Shown here piece after piece: positions 1-8,025 of a DNA stretch of 64,000 bases (position 1 is its first letter; every line of letters starts with the position of its first letter). The stretch spans positions 1-64,000 of the forward strand of contig NZ_JAKZFT010000005.1 of the NCBI RefSeq assembly GCF_022808985.1. Reading direction: 5' to 3'. The notes under the pieces were generated by a model. The model was not told where the DNA came from. It was given only the letters and a program-made list of their open reading frames with translations, and searched no databases. The stretch is from Geotalea sp. SG265. Its GTDB lineage: Bacteria; Desulfobacterota; Desulfuromonadia; Geobacterales; Geobacteraceae. The position numbers and the translations under genes are program-made.

Positions 1-1882
1 CCAGCGGCACCACCCTCGGTTGTAACGGCTGCCACGGCTCCACCGGCAACACCAGCGGTATGCCGACCCCCGATGCTGTTGGCGTAAACAGCCACACCAA
101 GCACCTGCCGACCCAGGATACCGGCAAGTGCGTCTACTGTCACAGGACCACCGTCAACGGCACCAGCGCCATCATCGCCGGCAGCCAGCACATCAATGCC
201 GCCCGTGATGTCCGCTTTAGCAAGCCCAACACCTTTACCAACAACTCCGGTGCGTATAATGCCGGCACCAGGACCTGTTCCACCACCTACTGCCACGGCA
301 CAGCAGCTTCCGATGCCTGGGGTACCGCCGGACCGTTGGCCTGTAACAAGTGTCACGAAGCCAGCATGGCCCTTCCCGGTGCCCACGTGATTCACTACAA
401 CACGGCAACCGTGGCAACCGGCCTCTACGGCGCAGCCCCCGGCACCTCCAGCCAGAGCGCCACTGCTTACCAGTTTGCCTGCTCCTCCTGCCACGGTACC
501 GATACCAGCAAGCATGCCAACTATCCGGTCACCGACGTATCCGATGCAACCATCTTCTTCGGCTTCAGTTCCGCCGGACGTGGTGCATCAGCTAACAGCG
601 CCTATGCGCCGCAGCTTACGGGTTCCACCGACCTCAAGGGCTACCAGTGGACCACCGGCGGCAACGCAAACTGTACCGCCACCTACTGTCACAGCAACGG
701 CCGCGGCAGCAACGGCGGCAGCACGACGGTCAACTGGGGTATTACCGCCAGGGATGCAAGCTGCTCTACCTGCCATGGTAATGCCACAACCACCATTGCC
801 GGAACCAATCCGACTACTACCCCGACCATGCTCTCCGGCGCCCATAAGTCGCATATAGGTAATGCTACTCAGGGTGGTGTGTTCACCTGTACCGACTGCC
901 ATGCCAACACTTTGAGCGGCGCGACCACTATTGCCGCTTACAACAAGCACGTCAACAAGTTCGTCGATTACTCCGGTCTCTATGCCGGCAAGACTAAGTC
1001 TTGCTCCACCTTCTACTGCCATAGCAATGGTAAGGGCCAAGGACCGGTAACCACCCTGCCCGCCTGGACCAGCGGCACCACCCTCGGTTGTAACGGCTGC
1101 CACGGCTCCACCGGCAACACCAGCGGTATGCCGACCCCCGATGCTGTTGGCGTAAACAGCCACACCAAGCACCTGCCGACCCAGGATACCGGCAAGTGCG
1201 TCTACTGTCACAGGACCACCGTCAACGGCACCAGCGCCATCATCGCCGGCAGCCAGCACATCAATGCCGCCCGTGATGTCCGCTTTAGCAAGCCCAACAC
1301 CTTTACCAACAACTCCGGTGCGTATAATGCCGGCACCAGGACCTGTTCCACCACCTACTGCCACGGCACAGCAGCTTCCGATGCCTGGGGTACCGCCGGA
1401 CCGTTGGCCTGTAACAAGTGTCACGAAGCCAGCATGGCCCTTCCCGGTGCCCACGTGATTCACTACAACACGGCAACCGTGGCAACCGGCCTCTACGGCG
1501 CAGCCCCCGGCACCTCCAGCCAGAGCGCCACTGCTTACCAGTTTGCCTGCTCCTCCTGCCACGGTACCGATACCAGCAAGCATGCCAACTATCCGGTCAC
1601 CGACGTATCCGATGCAACCATCTTCTTCGGCTTCAGTTCCGCCGGACGTGGTGCATCAGCTAACAGCGCCTATGCGCCGCAGCTTACGGGTTCCACCGAC
1701 CTCAAGGGCTACCAGTGGACCACCGGCGGCAACGCAAACTGTACCGCCACCTACTGTCACAGCAACGGCCGCGGCAGCAACGGCGGCAGCACGACGGTCA
1801 ACTGGGGTATTACCGCCAGGGATGCAAGCTGCTCTACCTGCCATGGTAATGCCACAACCACCATTGCCGGAACCAATCCGAC
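1..1882 (+). repeat. Tandem 1068-bp intragenic duplication (two copies, 814 bp identical)
   Basis: Bases 1-814 recur without any difference I can find at 1069-1882, an offset of 1068 bases (356 codons). The first mismatch is 815 against 1883. After that the copies drift apart: bases 815-1068 and 1883-2150 still encode the same motif order (CX2CH, CX4CH, CX2CH) with many substitutions. Each unit carries nine heme motifs. Because the window begins inside a unit, more copies may lie upstream. Confidence 0.95.
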
Positions 1883-3437
1883 CACCACACCGACCATGCT
1901 CTCCGGCGCCCACAAGGCACATATCGGCAGTGCTTCTACCGGCGGTGGCTTCGGCTGTATCGACTGTCATGCCACGACCGTCAGCAGTGATACCGCCATC
2001 GCGGCAAACAACTTCAATAAGCACGTCAACAAGTTCGTTGACTATTCCGGCGTCAATGCCGGCAAGAACAAATCCTGCGCCAACTTCTATTGCCACAGCA
2101 ACGGCAAAGGCGTCTCTGTCAATCCCCCAACTTGGACCAGCGGCACGACCCTAGATTGTAGCGGCTGCCACGGCTCCACCTCTGCCAACCTGACATCTGG
2201 AAGCCACAACGCCCACCTTGTTGCAGGGGCAACCTGCCAGAACTGTCACTGGAATACCACCCAGACCAACGGCACCATTGCCGCCGTTGCCCAGCACATC
2301 AACCGCACGGTCGGGGTCAACCAGGGCAGCAGCTTCAAATTGGTCAATGTCAGCTTCACCGGCACCACCAGCTGTTCGGCCATTTCCTGCCACAGCAACG
2401 GCACCTCTGGCGGAGCAACAGCAGCAACATGGGGTGGTACCCTCAAATGCGACGGCTGCCATCCGAACCTCTCAGCCGCCCACACGGTCCACGCCAATCT
2501 GAACCTGAGCACCGGCGTTACCTTCTATAACTACACTGCCATCAAGTCTTCCGGTTCGGAAGCGGCCAATGGCGTCAAGTACGGCTTTGGTTGCGGTACC
2601 TGTCATCCACTGGTGGAATCTACCTTCCATATCGATGGCAGTGTCGAAGTGCAACTTGATCCGGCAACTGCCGGTGCCGGCGCTCTGCGCCAGAAAAACG
2701 GTGTCGGCGCTGCAATGAACGGTGACAAGAGCTGTGACCTTGTCTATTGCCACAGTGACGGCAAAAATGCCATGGTTGCCGGACCCACAGGCAACGGCCA
2801 TGCACCGGTCTGGACCACGACCTTTGCTACCCTCGGTGGCGATCGTTGTGCCAAGTGTCACGGCAACTCCCCGCAGACAGCCGCGCATAATGCGCACCAG
2901 GTGGGTATCCATTATGACAACGTCTACAACGGCGTTTCCGGAAAACTGGCTGCAGCATCAACCGGAAACTCCAGCCATGGTGTAGCGGGCCAATCCACAA
3001 CCATTACCTGTAATGTCTGCCATTACAAGACAATGCAACTCGCGCAGAACGACCAGAACACCCTCTGTAACACCTGTCACACCAAGGGTGTCAACGGCGC
3101 TTTGGTTAAGGGTAATGCCCAGATTGCCGACTTCGCTATCCACGTCAACGGCAAAAAGGATATTGCTTTCCCGACCACCGCACTCAAGGTCATTTCGAAG
3201 GCACAGCTCAGGACCAGCAGCTTCTCCAACTACTCCGGTCTCTGGGTGCGTAACGGCAGCAACTACAAAAACGGCATCAGTGCGTTCGACACCGCCAAGA
3301 CTGCTCTGACGGACAATATGTGGAACGCTACGGCAGGTACCTGCTCCAACATCTCCTGCCACAACCTGAGAGTGGGCGAATCCGTCACCTGGACCGACAC
3401 CACCATCAGTTGCCAGTCCTGTCACAGCAAATTGTAA
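1..3437 (+). CDS. Giant multiheme c-type cytochrome (CX2CH/CX4CH family), 5' end outside window
   Basis: This is the C-terminal part of a very large c-type cytochrome; the reading frame is open from base 3 and the start lies upstream. I count 29 heme-binding motifs: 20 of the CX2CH type (CVYCH, CNKCH, CSSCH, CQSCH) and 9 of the CX4CH type (CSTTYCH, CTATYCH, CDLVYCH, CSNISCH). Alternation of these two spacings is the hallmark of a Geobacter family of predicted outer-surface or periplasmic cytochromes. Between motifs the protein is rich in Gly, Thr, Ser and Asn, as in secreted proteins. It contains a 356-residue internal duplication listed separately. Such proteins are thought to conduct or store electrons during extracellular respiration; the role of this one is inferred. 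The signal peptide cannot be checked because the N-terminus is missing. A strong terminator hairpin follows the stop codon. Confidence 0.93.
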   Translation, partial: SGTTLGCNGCHGSTGNTSGMPTPDAVGVNSHTKHLPTQDTGKCVYCHRTTVNGTSAIIAGSQHINAARDVRFSKPNTFTNNSGAYNAGTRTCSTTYCHGTAASDAWGTAGPLACNKCHEASMALPGAHVIHYNTATVATGLYGAAPGTSSQSATAYQFACSSCHGTDTSKHANYPVTDVSDATIFFGFSSAGRGASANSAYAPQLTGSTDLKGYQWTTGGNANCTATYCHSNGRGSNGGSTTVNWGITARDASCSTCHGNATTTIAGTNPTTTPTMLSGAHKSHIGNATQGGVFTCTDCHANTLSGATTIAAYNKHVNKFVDYSGLYAGKTKSCSTFYCHSNGKGQGPVTTLPAWTSGTTLGCNGCHGSTGNTSGMPTPDAVGVNSHTKHLPTQDTGKCVYCHRTTVNGTSAIIAGSQHINAARDVRFSKPNTFTNNSGAYNAGTRTCSTTYCHGTAASDAWGTAGPLACNKCHEASMALPGAHVIHYNTATVATGLYGAAPGTSSQSATAYQFACSSCHGTDTSKHANYPVTDVSDATIFFGFSSAGRGASANSAYAPQLTGSTDLKGYQWTTGGNANCTATYCHSNGRGSNGGSTTVNWGITARDASCSTCHGNATTTIAGTNPTTTPTMLSGAHKAHIGSASTGGGFGCIDCHATTVSSDTAIAANNFNKHVNKFVDYSGVNAGKNKSCANFYCHSNGKGVSVNPPTWTSGTTLDCSGCHGSTSANLTSGSHNAHLVAGATCQNCHWNTTQTNGTIAAVAQHINRTVGVNQGSSFKLVNVSFTGTTSCSAISCHSNGTSGGATAATWGGTLKCDGCHPNLSAAHTVHANLNLSTGVTFYNYTAIKSSGSEAANGVKYGFGCGTCHPLVESTFHIDGSVEVQLDPATAGAGALRQKNGVGAAMNGDKSCDLVYCHSDGKNAMVAGPTGNGHAPVWTTTFATLGGDRCAKCHGNSPQTAAHNAHQVGIHYDNVYNGVSGKLAAASTGNSSHGVAGQSTTITCNVCHYKTMQLAQNDQNTLCNTCHTKGVNGALVKGNAQIADFAIHVNGKKDIAFPTTALKVISKAQLRTSSFSNYSGLWVRNGSNYKNGISAFDTAKTALTDNMWNATAGTCSNISCHNLRVGESVTWTDTTISCQSCHSKL

Positions 3438-3460
3438 TTCGAATTCAATACAACAGCAGC

Positions 3461-3495
3461 AAAAAGAAAGGCCGGGAAACCGGCCTTTCTTTTTG
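3461..3495. terminator. Bidirectional rho-independent terminator after the multiheme cytochrome
   Basis: A perfect 15-bp stem (3461-3475 with 3480-3494) closes on a GAAA loop. It has an A-run on its 5' side and a T-run on its 3' side, so it can end transcription from either strand. It lies 24 bases after the cytochrome stop codon. Confidence 0.9.
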
Positions 3496-3657
3496 CTTAA
3501 TGTCACGGATGGATGACGGATATGGTTATTGCAGGAGAGGGCTTCCTAAATCCGCCTCCGGTTCGTATCTGACAAAGAATGTGGCTCCATGGTTTCGGTA
3601 AAAAGGCAGGACTGGTGAGGCGATAGGGTGGGTGCAGGCAACATCTGTAAAGGCGTC

Positions 3658-3683
3658 GCTGGGGTGCCTAGAAGCACCCCAGC
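3658..3683 (-). terminator. Hairpin overlapping the stop codon of the CQLGCF protein
   Basis: A perfect 10-bp GC-rich stem (3658-3667 with 3674-3683) has a 6-base loop containing the TAG stop of the minus-strand gene. There is no clear T-run after it on the minus strand, so it may act as an mRNA 3' stabiliser rather than a true terminator. Confidence 0.4.
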
Positions 3684-4132
3684 TGGCACTGCCTGATTTT
3701 ATACAGCTGTACATTGGCAGCTTCGGCAACGGCCATTGGTTTGACCTTGAGCTCCTGAGCGAGGGCAGAGGCGGCGGCACAGGTCAGCTCTCCTTTTTCA
3801 GCGAGGGCTGCCGTTTGGCGAGCCACTTCTTCGGTGAACGGTTCGGATACCGTACCGGCGTGGGCGGTCTTGCTCACCTTGAAACAGCCGAGCTGACAGT
3901 CGGTTATGCGGATGCCGAGCCGGTCGATCATGGCACCGACGGCGAGACGGGAGATGCCTGCATCGGCAGCAATCCTCCAGGCGGATGGGCAGGGTACGTA
4001 GCCATCTCGGACGGCGCCCCTCACTGCTGTCTCCAGATTCTGGAGGGCTTCCGACGAGAGATTATCGGGATTTTCGGGCAGGGTGATCCTGCCCTTTTTC
4101 TTTTGACGGTCGGTATCATTGAAGTCGCGCAT
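3668..4132 (-). CDS. Hypothetical protein with two tandem CQLGCF repeats (possible helix-turn-helix units)
   Basis: I do not recognise a named family. The 154-residue protein has two similar segments. The first runs from about residue 50 (CPSAWRIAADAGISRLAVGA) and the second from about residue 118 (CAAASALAQEL); each has the spacing of a helix-turn-helix and each ends in the same six residues, CQLGCF. The second CQLGCF is the extreme C-terminus. The N-terminal 25 residues are polar and basic. The start is ATG with an AAGGA ribosome binding site. A Cys-x3-x-Cys pair at the end of each unit could bind metal or sense redox state; that is inference. The last codons lie inside a 10-bp hairpin (3658-3683). 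It sits downstream of the 2-hydroxyacid dehydrogenase gene on the same strand, 96 bases away, so the two may be cotranscribed. Confidence 0.7.
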   Translation of the reverse strand: MRDFNDTDRQKKKGRITLPENPDNLSSEALQNLETAVRGAVRDGYVPCPSAWRIAADAGISRLAVGAMIDRLGIRITDCQLGCFKVSKTAHAGTVSEPFTEEVARQTAALAEKGELTCAAASALAQELKVKPMAVAEAANVQLYKIRQCQLGCF

Positions 4133-4228
4133 CGGTTTTCCTTTTTCCCCAGGCGTGCTAAATGTAAGAACATTGTTTTATTACCCGAAGAAATATCCTG
4201 ACCCGTAAAATTTGTCAAGAGTCTGCGG

Positions 4229-5215
4229 TCAACGGCATTGCAGATAGGCTTCATTCACAACATTGACTGGTGTGCCGGCCAGGAAAGAGCGGATATTTCC
4301 GGCGACGATGGCGGTCAGCCTGCGCCGGGCTGCCAGGGAAGCCCAGGCAAGGTGCGGAGTGAAGATACAGTTCGGGGCGGCAAGCAGCGGATTATCACCA
4401 AGCATCGGTTCGTGGGCGACCACATCCAGCCCCGCGCCGGCGATACGCCCTGCCTTGAGGGCTGCCGCCAGATCTGCTTCATTGACCAGGCCGCCGCGTG
4501 ACGCATTGATCAGGAAAGCAGTCGGTTTCATGGCCGAAAGGAGAGTGGCATTGACGAAGCCCGTGTTATCGTCGGTCTGTGGGCAGTTGAGGGAGACCAC
4601 GTCGGCGATGGCGAAGAGCTCCTCAAGGGGAAGAAACCGGACCGGTAGCGGGCCGGGGTCTTTGGGGCGAGGATTGTAGGCGACGATACGCAGACCAAAG
4701 GCGGCACCGATCCTGGCGACGGCCTGGCCTATGGCGCCGTAGCCGACGATGCCGAGGGTCAGGCCGTCCAGCTCCAGAATAGAGGTCTTCCAGAAAGAAT
4801 GATCAGGGCAGCGGACCCATTCCCCTTTCCTGACTGCGCTGTCGTGCAGCCCGACCCGTGTGGTCAGCTCCAGGAGCAGTGCGAAGATGGTCTGGGCAAC
4901 GGACTCTGTGGAATAAGCGGGGACATTGGCGACCGGAATGCCGAGCCTTCCTGCTTCTGCCACGTCCACATTGTTATAGCCGGTGGCCAGAAGCGAGATG
5001 TAGCGCAGGTTTGGGAGCTGGGCCAGGGCGGCGGCATCGACCTTCACCTTGCTGGTGAGGATGATCTCTGCATCCCTGGCCCGTTCCACTTTCAGTTCGG
5101 GAGGGGTCCGGTCGTAAATGGTACAACTGCCGAGAGTCTCGACGGCATCCCAGGGGTTGTCCCCGGGGTTGATGGTGTAGCCATCGAGGATGACGATGGC
5201 CGGTCGCTTGCTCAT
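4229..5215 (-). CDS. D-2-hydroxyacid dehydrogenase, hydroxypyruvate/glyoxylate reductase type
   Basis: This NAD(P)-dependent enzyme of 328 residues is a full-length member of the D-isomer-specific 2-hydroxyacid dehydrogenase family. It interconverts 2-oxoacids and D-2-hydroxyacids in the cytosol. The Rossmann glycine motif GYGAIG is at residues 158-163. The catalytic set of the family is intact: Arg240 (NASRGG), Glu269 (AHEP) and His288 (TPHLAW). An acidic residue does not follow the dinucleotide fold in the usual place; the sequence is AYNPRP at 179-184, which leaves open NADPH use. Overall it looks most like glycerate dehydrogenase/hydroxypyruvate reductase, but the substrate cannot be told from sequence. 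The start ATG has a GGAGGG ribosome binding site. The upstream neighbour on the same strand is cstA, 57 bases away. Confidence 0.88.
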   Translation of the reverse strand: MSKRPAIVILDGYTINPGDNPWDAVETLGSCTIYDRTPPELKVERARDAEIILTSKVKVDAAALAQLPNLRYISLLATGYNNVDVAEAGRLGIPVANVPAYSTESVAQTIFALLLELTTRVGLHDSAVRKGEWVRCPDHSFWKTSILELDGLTLGIVGYGAIGQAVARIGAAFGLRIVAYNPRPKDPGPLPVRFLPLEELFAIADVVSLNCPQTDDNTGFVNATLLSAMKPTAFLINASRGGLVNEADLAAALKAGRIAGAGLDVVAHEPMLGDNPLLAAPNCIFTPHLAWASLAARRRLTAIVAGNIRSFLAGTPVNVVNEAYLQCR

Positions 5216-5272
5216 TGGGCGATTCCCTCCTTACTAGTCATGGGAAACATATCGAGACTATACCACAATACT

Positions 5273-7120
5273 TTATTCCTGGGCAGCCGGCAGGGCATAC
5301 CGTTCATCGGCTATCTCAACGTTTTCCACGACAGAGTCGCCATTGGCATCGACAATCCGCTCCTTTACCTGGAGGAGTTTGTACCAGCGCAGAAAGGCGG
5401 AAATGAATACAATGGACATGAGGATCATGAGGATAACCGAAAGAACTGCCAGTAGCATCAGCCCTTTAGGGAGAAAGTTGCGCGTGATGTTCAGATACCC
5501 GGCGCTCATGGTGATGGGTATCATGAAAAGGCCGGGTACTGCGGCTATCCAGGCGTAACGTGCCCTGCCGAGCCTGATGAGCATGGTGGCGCCGACGATG
5601 AGGGCGCAGGTGGCCAGCAGTTGGTTGCTCATGCCGAAGAGGGGCCAGATAGTGGTAATGTCACCGGTATAGACCAGGTAGCCCCAGGCCGAAGTAAAAA
5701 TGAGGCTGGTGATGATTACCCCAGGCGTCCAACGATTATCGGAGAAGCGGGGATAGACCTTGGCCAGCATTTCCTGAAGCAGATAGCGACCGACTCGGGT
5801 ACCGGCATCGACGGCGGAGAGAATGAAGACCGCTTCGAACATGATGGCGAAGTGGTACCAGTAAGCCATTAGCCCTTTCATGAATGGAATGGATGAGAAG
5901 ATGTAGGCCATACCCACCGCAAGGGAAACGGCGCCTCCGGGGCGCCCTTGAACCTGCTCGCCCACCTCGCGTGCCAGTTCGGGGAGATTTACGGTTGCCA
6001 TGCCCAGTGCCTGGAATGCCTTTGGGGCGGAATTGATGGCGAAGTAATCGGCAGGGACCAGGGTACAGGCGGCAATGAGGGCCATGATCGCCACGAAGCC
6101 CTCGGTAAGCATGGCGCCATAGCCGACGAAGAGAATATCCTTCTCATGGGCGATCATCTTTGGCGTGGTGCCGGTGCCGATGATGGCGTGGAATCCGGAA
6201 AGGGCGCCGCAGGCGATGGTGATGAAAATAAATGGGAACACCGCCCCCGGGATTACCGGTCCGCCGCCGGCGGCGAACTGGGTGATGGCGGGCATCTGCA
6301 GTTGGGGATGGACGGCGACGATGCCCAAGGCCAGCAAGGCGATGGTGCCGATCTTGAGGTAGGTGGAGAGGTAGTCGCGGGGAACAAGCAGGAACCAGAC
6401 CGGCAGTACTGAGGCAAAAAAGCCATAGATGGGGATGATAAGGGCGATCTGCTTCTTGGAAAAGGTGAACAAAGAGGCCAGGGTGGGGTTTGCTGCCACG
6501 TAGGGTCCGGCCAGTACAGCAAGAAGTAAGAGCAGCGCGCCGATGACACTTGCCCCTTTGACGTCGCCTGGCCTGATGTTGTGCATGTAGATTCCCATGA
6601 CCATGGCTATGGGGATAGTGCAGAAGACGGTGAAGGTGCCCCAGGGGCTGGCGAACATGGCGTTGACGACGGCTATGGAGAGCCCCGCCAGGGTGAGGAT
6701 GAGAATGAAAAGAATGGCGATGGAGGCGACTTTACCGGCGACGTTGCCGATTTCAGCCCCGGCGATGGCCGAAAGGCTCTTCCCCTTGTGGCGCACCGAG
6801 GCGAAGAGGACGATGGAGTCGTGAACGGCACCGGCGACGACTGCGCCGATGATGATCCAGAGGGCACCGGGGAGGAAGCCGAACTGGGCGGCAAGAACCG
6901 GCCCGAGCAGTGGTCCTGCCGCGGCGATGGCGGCAAAGTGGTGACCGAAAAGGACGTACTTGTCCGTCTTGACGTAGTCGTGGCCGTCGGCAAGGGTTAC
7001 TGCCGGGGTCGGGCGCTCGTCGTTCAACGCCATGACCCGTCTGGCGATAAACAACCCGTAAAAGCGGTAGCCGATGGCAAAGACGCAGAGGGACGTGAAG
7101 ATGAGAGTCAATGCGTTCAT
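5273..7120 (-). CDS. cstA: CstA-family carbon starvation / pyruvate transporter
   Basis: This 615-residue polytopic inner-membrane protein carries the conserved CstA segment VLFGHHFAAIAAAGPLLGP near residues 57-75 and around 16 hydrophobic segments. CstA and its relative BtsT (YjiY) in E. coli take up pyruvate or small peptides under nutrient limitation. The length is that of the shorter BtsT-like branch seen in many Proteobacteria. The neighbouring LytR-type regulator and LytS-type sensor, 149 bases upstream on the same strand, match the BtsS/BtsR-BtsT arrangement in which the sensor detects pyruvate and induces the transporter. Substrate is therefore inferred to be pyruvate. The start has a GAGGCATCA leader with a recognisable ribosome binding site. 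Confidence 0.92.
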   Translation of the reverse strand: MNALTLIFTSLCVFAIGYRFYGLFIARRVMALNDERPTPAVTLADGHDYVKTDKYVLFGHHFAAIAAAGPLLGPVLAAQFGFLPGALWIIIGAVVAGAVHDSIVLFASVRHKGKSLSAIAGAEIGNVAGKVASIAILFILILTLAGLSIAVVNAMFASPWGTFTVFCTIPIAMVMGIYMHNIRPGDVKGASVIGALLLLLAVLAGPYVAANPTLASLFTFSKKQIALIIPIYGFFASVLPVWFLLVPRDYLSTYLKIGTIALLALGIVAVHPQLQMPAITQFAAGGGPVIPGAVFPFIFITIACGALSGFHAIIGTGTTPKMIAHEKDILFVGYGAMLTEGFVAIMALIAACTLVPADYFAINSAPKAFQALGMATVNLPELAREVGEQVQGRPGGAVSLAVGMAYIFSSIPFMKGLMAYWYHFAIMFEAVFILSAVDAGTRVGRYLLQEMLAKVYPRFSDNRWTPGVIITSLIFTSAWGYLVYTGDITTIWPLFGMSNQLLATCALIVGATMLIRLGRARYAWIAAVPGLFMIPITMSAGYLNITRNFLPKGLMLLAVLSVILMILMSIVFISAFLRWYKLLQVKERIVDANGDSVVENVEIADERYALPAAQE

Positions 7121-7146
7121 TGATGCCTCCTATGAATAATCCGGTT

Positions 7147-7218
7147 ATGGTGCCGATTGTCTCCAGAATAATTCATGTGGGATACGATGAAAAAGGGTAC
7201 CGGCCCAATGGTGCCGAT
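7147..7218 (-). promoter_or_regulatory. 11-bp direct repeat upstream of cstA, candidate regulator site
   Basis: The 11 bases ATGGTGCCGAT occur twice, at 7147-7157 and 7208-7218, in the 149-base gap between the LytTR regulator and cstA. Same-strand repeats 61 bases apart, placed upstream of the likely target, could be binding sites for the regulator. They do not match any site I can name. Confidence 0.3.
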
Positions 7219-7269
7219 GTTGGTATGAATGGTCGATTTGAGACGATGAATGGTTGTGGCGTTTCGGAA

Positions 7270-8025
7270 TCAGAGATCCAGGGATTTTTTCAGGTCTTTG
7301 GCATGATAACGGCTCACCATGATCTCGGTCCGGTTCAGGTCGTCCATGGTCAGCCTGAAACTGCCGTTGAACCAGGGGATCGCTTCCAGAACATGATTTG
7401 TGTTGACCAGGAAGCTGCGGTGAACCCGGACGAAGCCGTGACGGGCGAGTTTGCTCTCCAGTTCAGTGAGGGTGGACCGGCTCCGGTAGCGGTCGGTTGC
7501 AGTATGGACGAGGACTGCGCCTTCGTCTGCCTGGGCAAAGACTATCCGTTCGGGTGAGGTAGGGATGATCCGCTCTCCCTGGTAGAGGGGAAGCTTTCCG
7601 GAGCAGCCATCGTGTCCATCGCCGACAGCCGGGGTTGCATCCCCAGAAGCGGGTTTGCTCCCCAAGAGCCGGGCAGCCTTGGAGACGGCCTTGGCCACCC
7701 TCTCAAGGGTGAAGGGCTTCAGCAGATAATCGACCGCCTCTACCTCGAAGGCTTCGCAGGCATAATGTTCGAAGGCAGTGGCGAAAATGATCAGGGGGTG
7801 GGTGGGAAGCTCGGCAAGGAGCTGCGCCAGCTCCAGCCCGCTGAGGCCTGGCAGGTGGATATCGAGAAAAAGCAGCTCCGGGCCCGTTTCCCGTATCCCT
7901 GCCAGGGCTGTGCTGCCGCTGCCTGCTTCACCGACCACGTCAACGTCTTCCATCTGCTGCAGAAGGTAGCGGAGTTCTTCCCGGGCCGGGGTTTCATCAT
8001 CGATAATGAAGGCTTTGATGGTCAT
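7270..8025 (-). CDS. LytR/AlgR-family response regulator (LytTR DNA-binding domain)
   Basis: The 251-residue regulator has an N-terminal receiver domain (residues 1-120, acidic pocket IIDDE at 8-12, phospho-acceptor Asp55 in FLDIHLPG, and a conserved Lys in LLKPF near 107). A low-complexity linker follows, then a C-terminal LytTR DNA-binding domain (about 150-250, with FVRVHRSFLVN and the family's typical MVSR segment). Its start overlaps the stop of the upstream sensor kinase by four bases (ATGA), so the two are translationally coupled. It probably controls cstA directly downstream, by analogy with BtsR and YpdB of E. coli. Confidence 0.93.
   Translation of the reverse strand: MTIKAFIIDDETPAREELRYLLQQMEDVDVVGEAGSGSTALAGIRETGPELLFLDIHLPGLSGLELAQLLAELPTHPLIIFATAFEHYACEAFEVEAVDYLLKPFTLERVAKAVSKAARLLGSKPASGDATPAVGDGHDGCSGKLPLYQGERIIPTSPERIVFAQADEGAVLVHTATDRYRSRSTLTELESKLARHGFVRVHRSFLVNTNHVLEAIPWFNGSFRLTMDDLNRTEIMVSRYHAKDLKKSLDL

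Noticed and set aside
588-1583. Long minus-strand frame of 331 codons
   Set aside because: It is a shadow of the cytochrome gene: the CX2CH repeats leave the opposite strand free of stops, and the product is low-complexity Gly/Ala/Val with no start site.
3526-3780. Small minus-strand frame between the cytochrome terminator and the CQLGCF gene
   Set aside because: Overlaps the better-supported gene at 3668-4132, has no ribosome site and encodes no known pattern.
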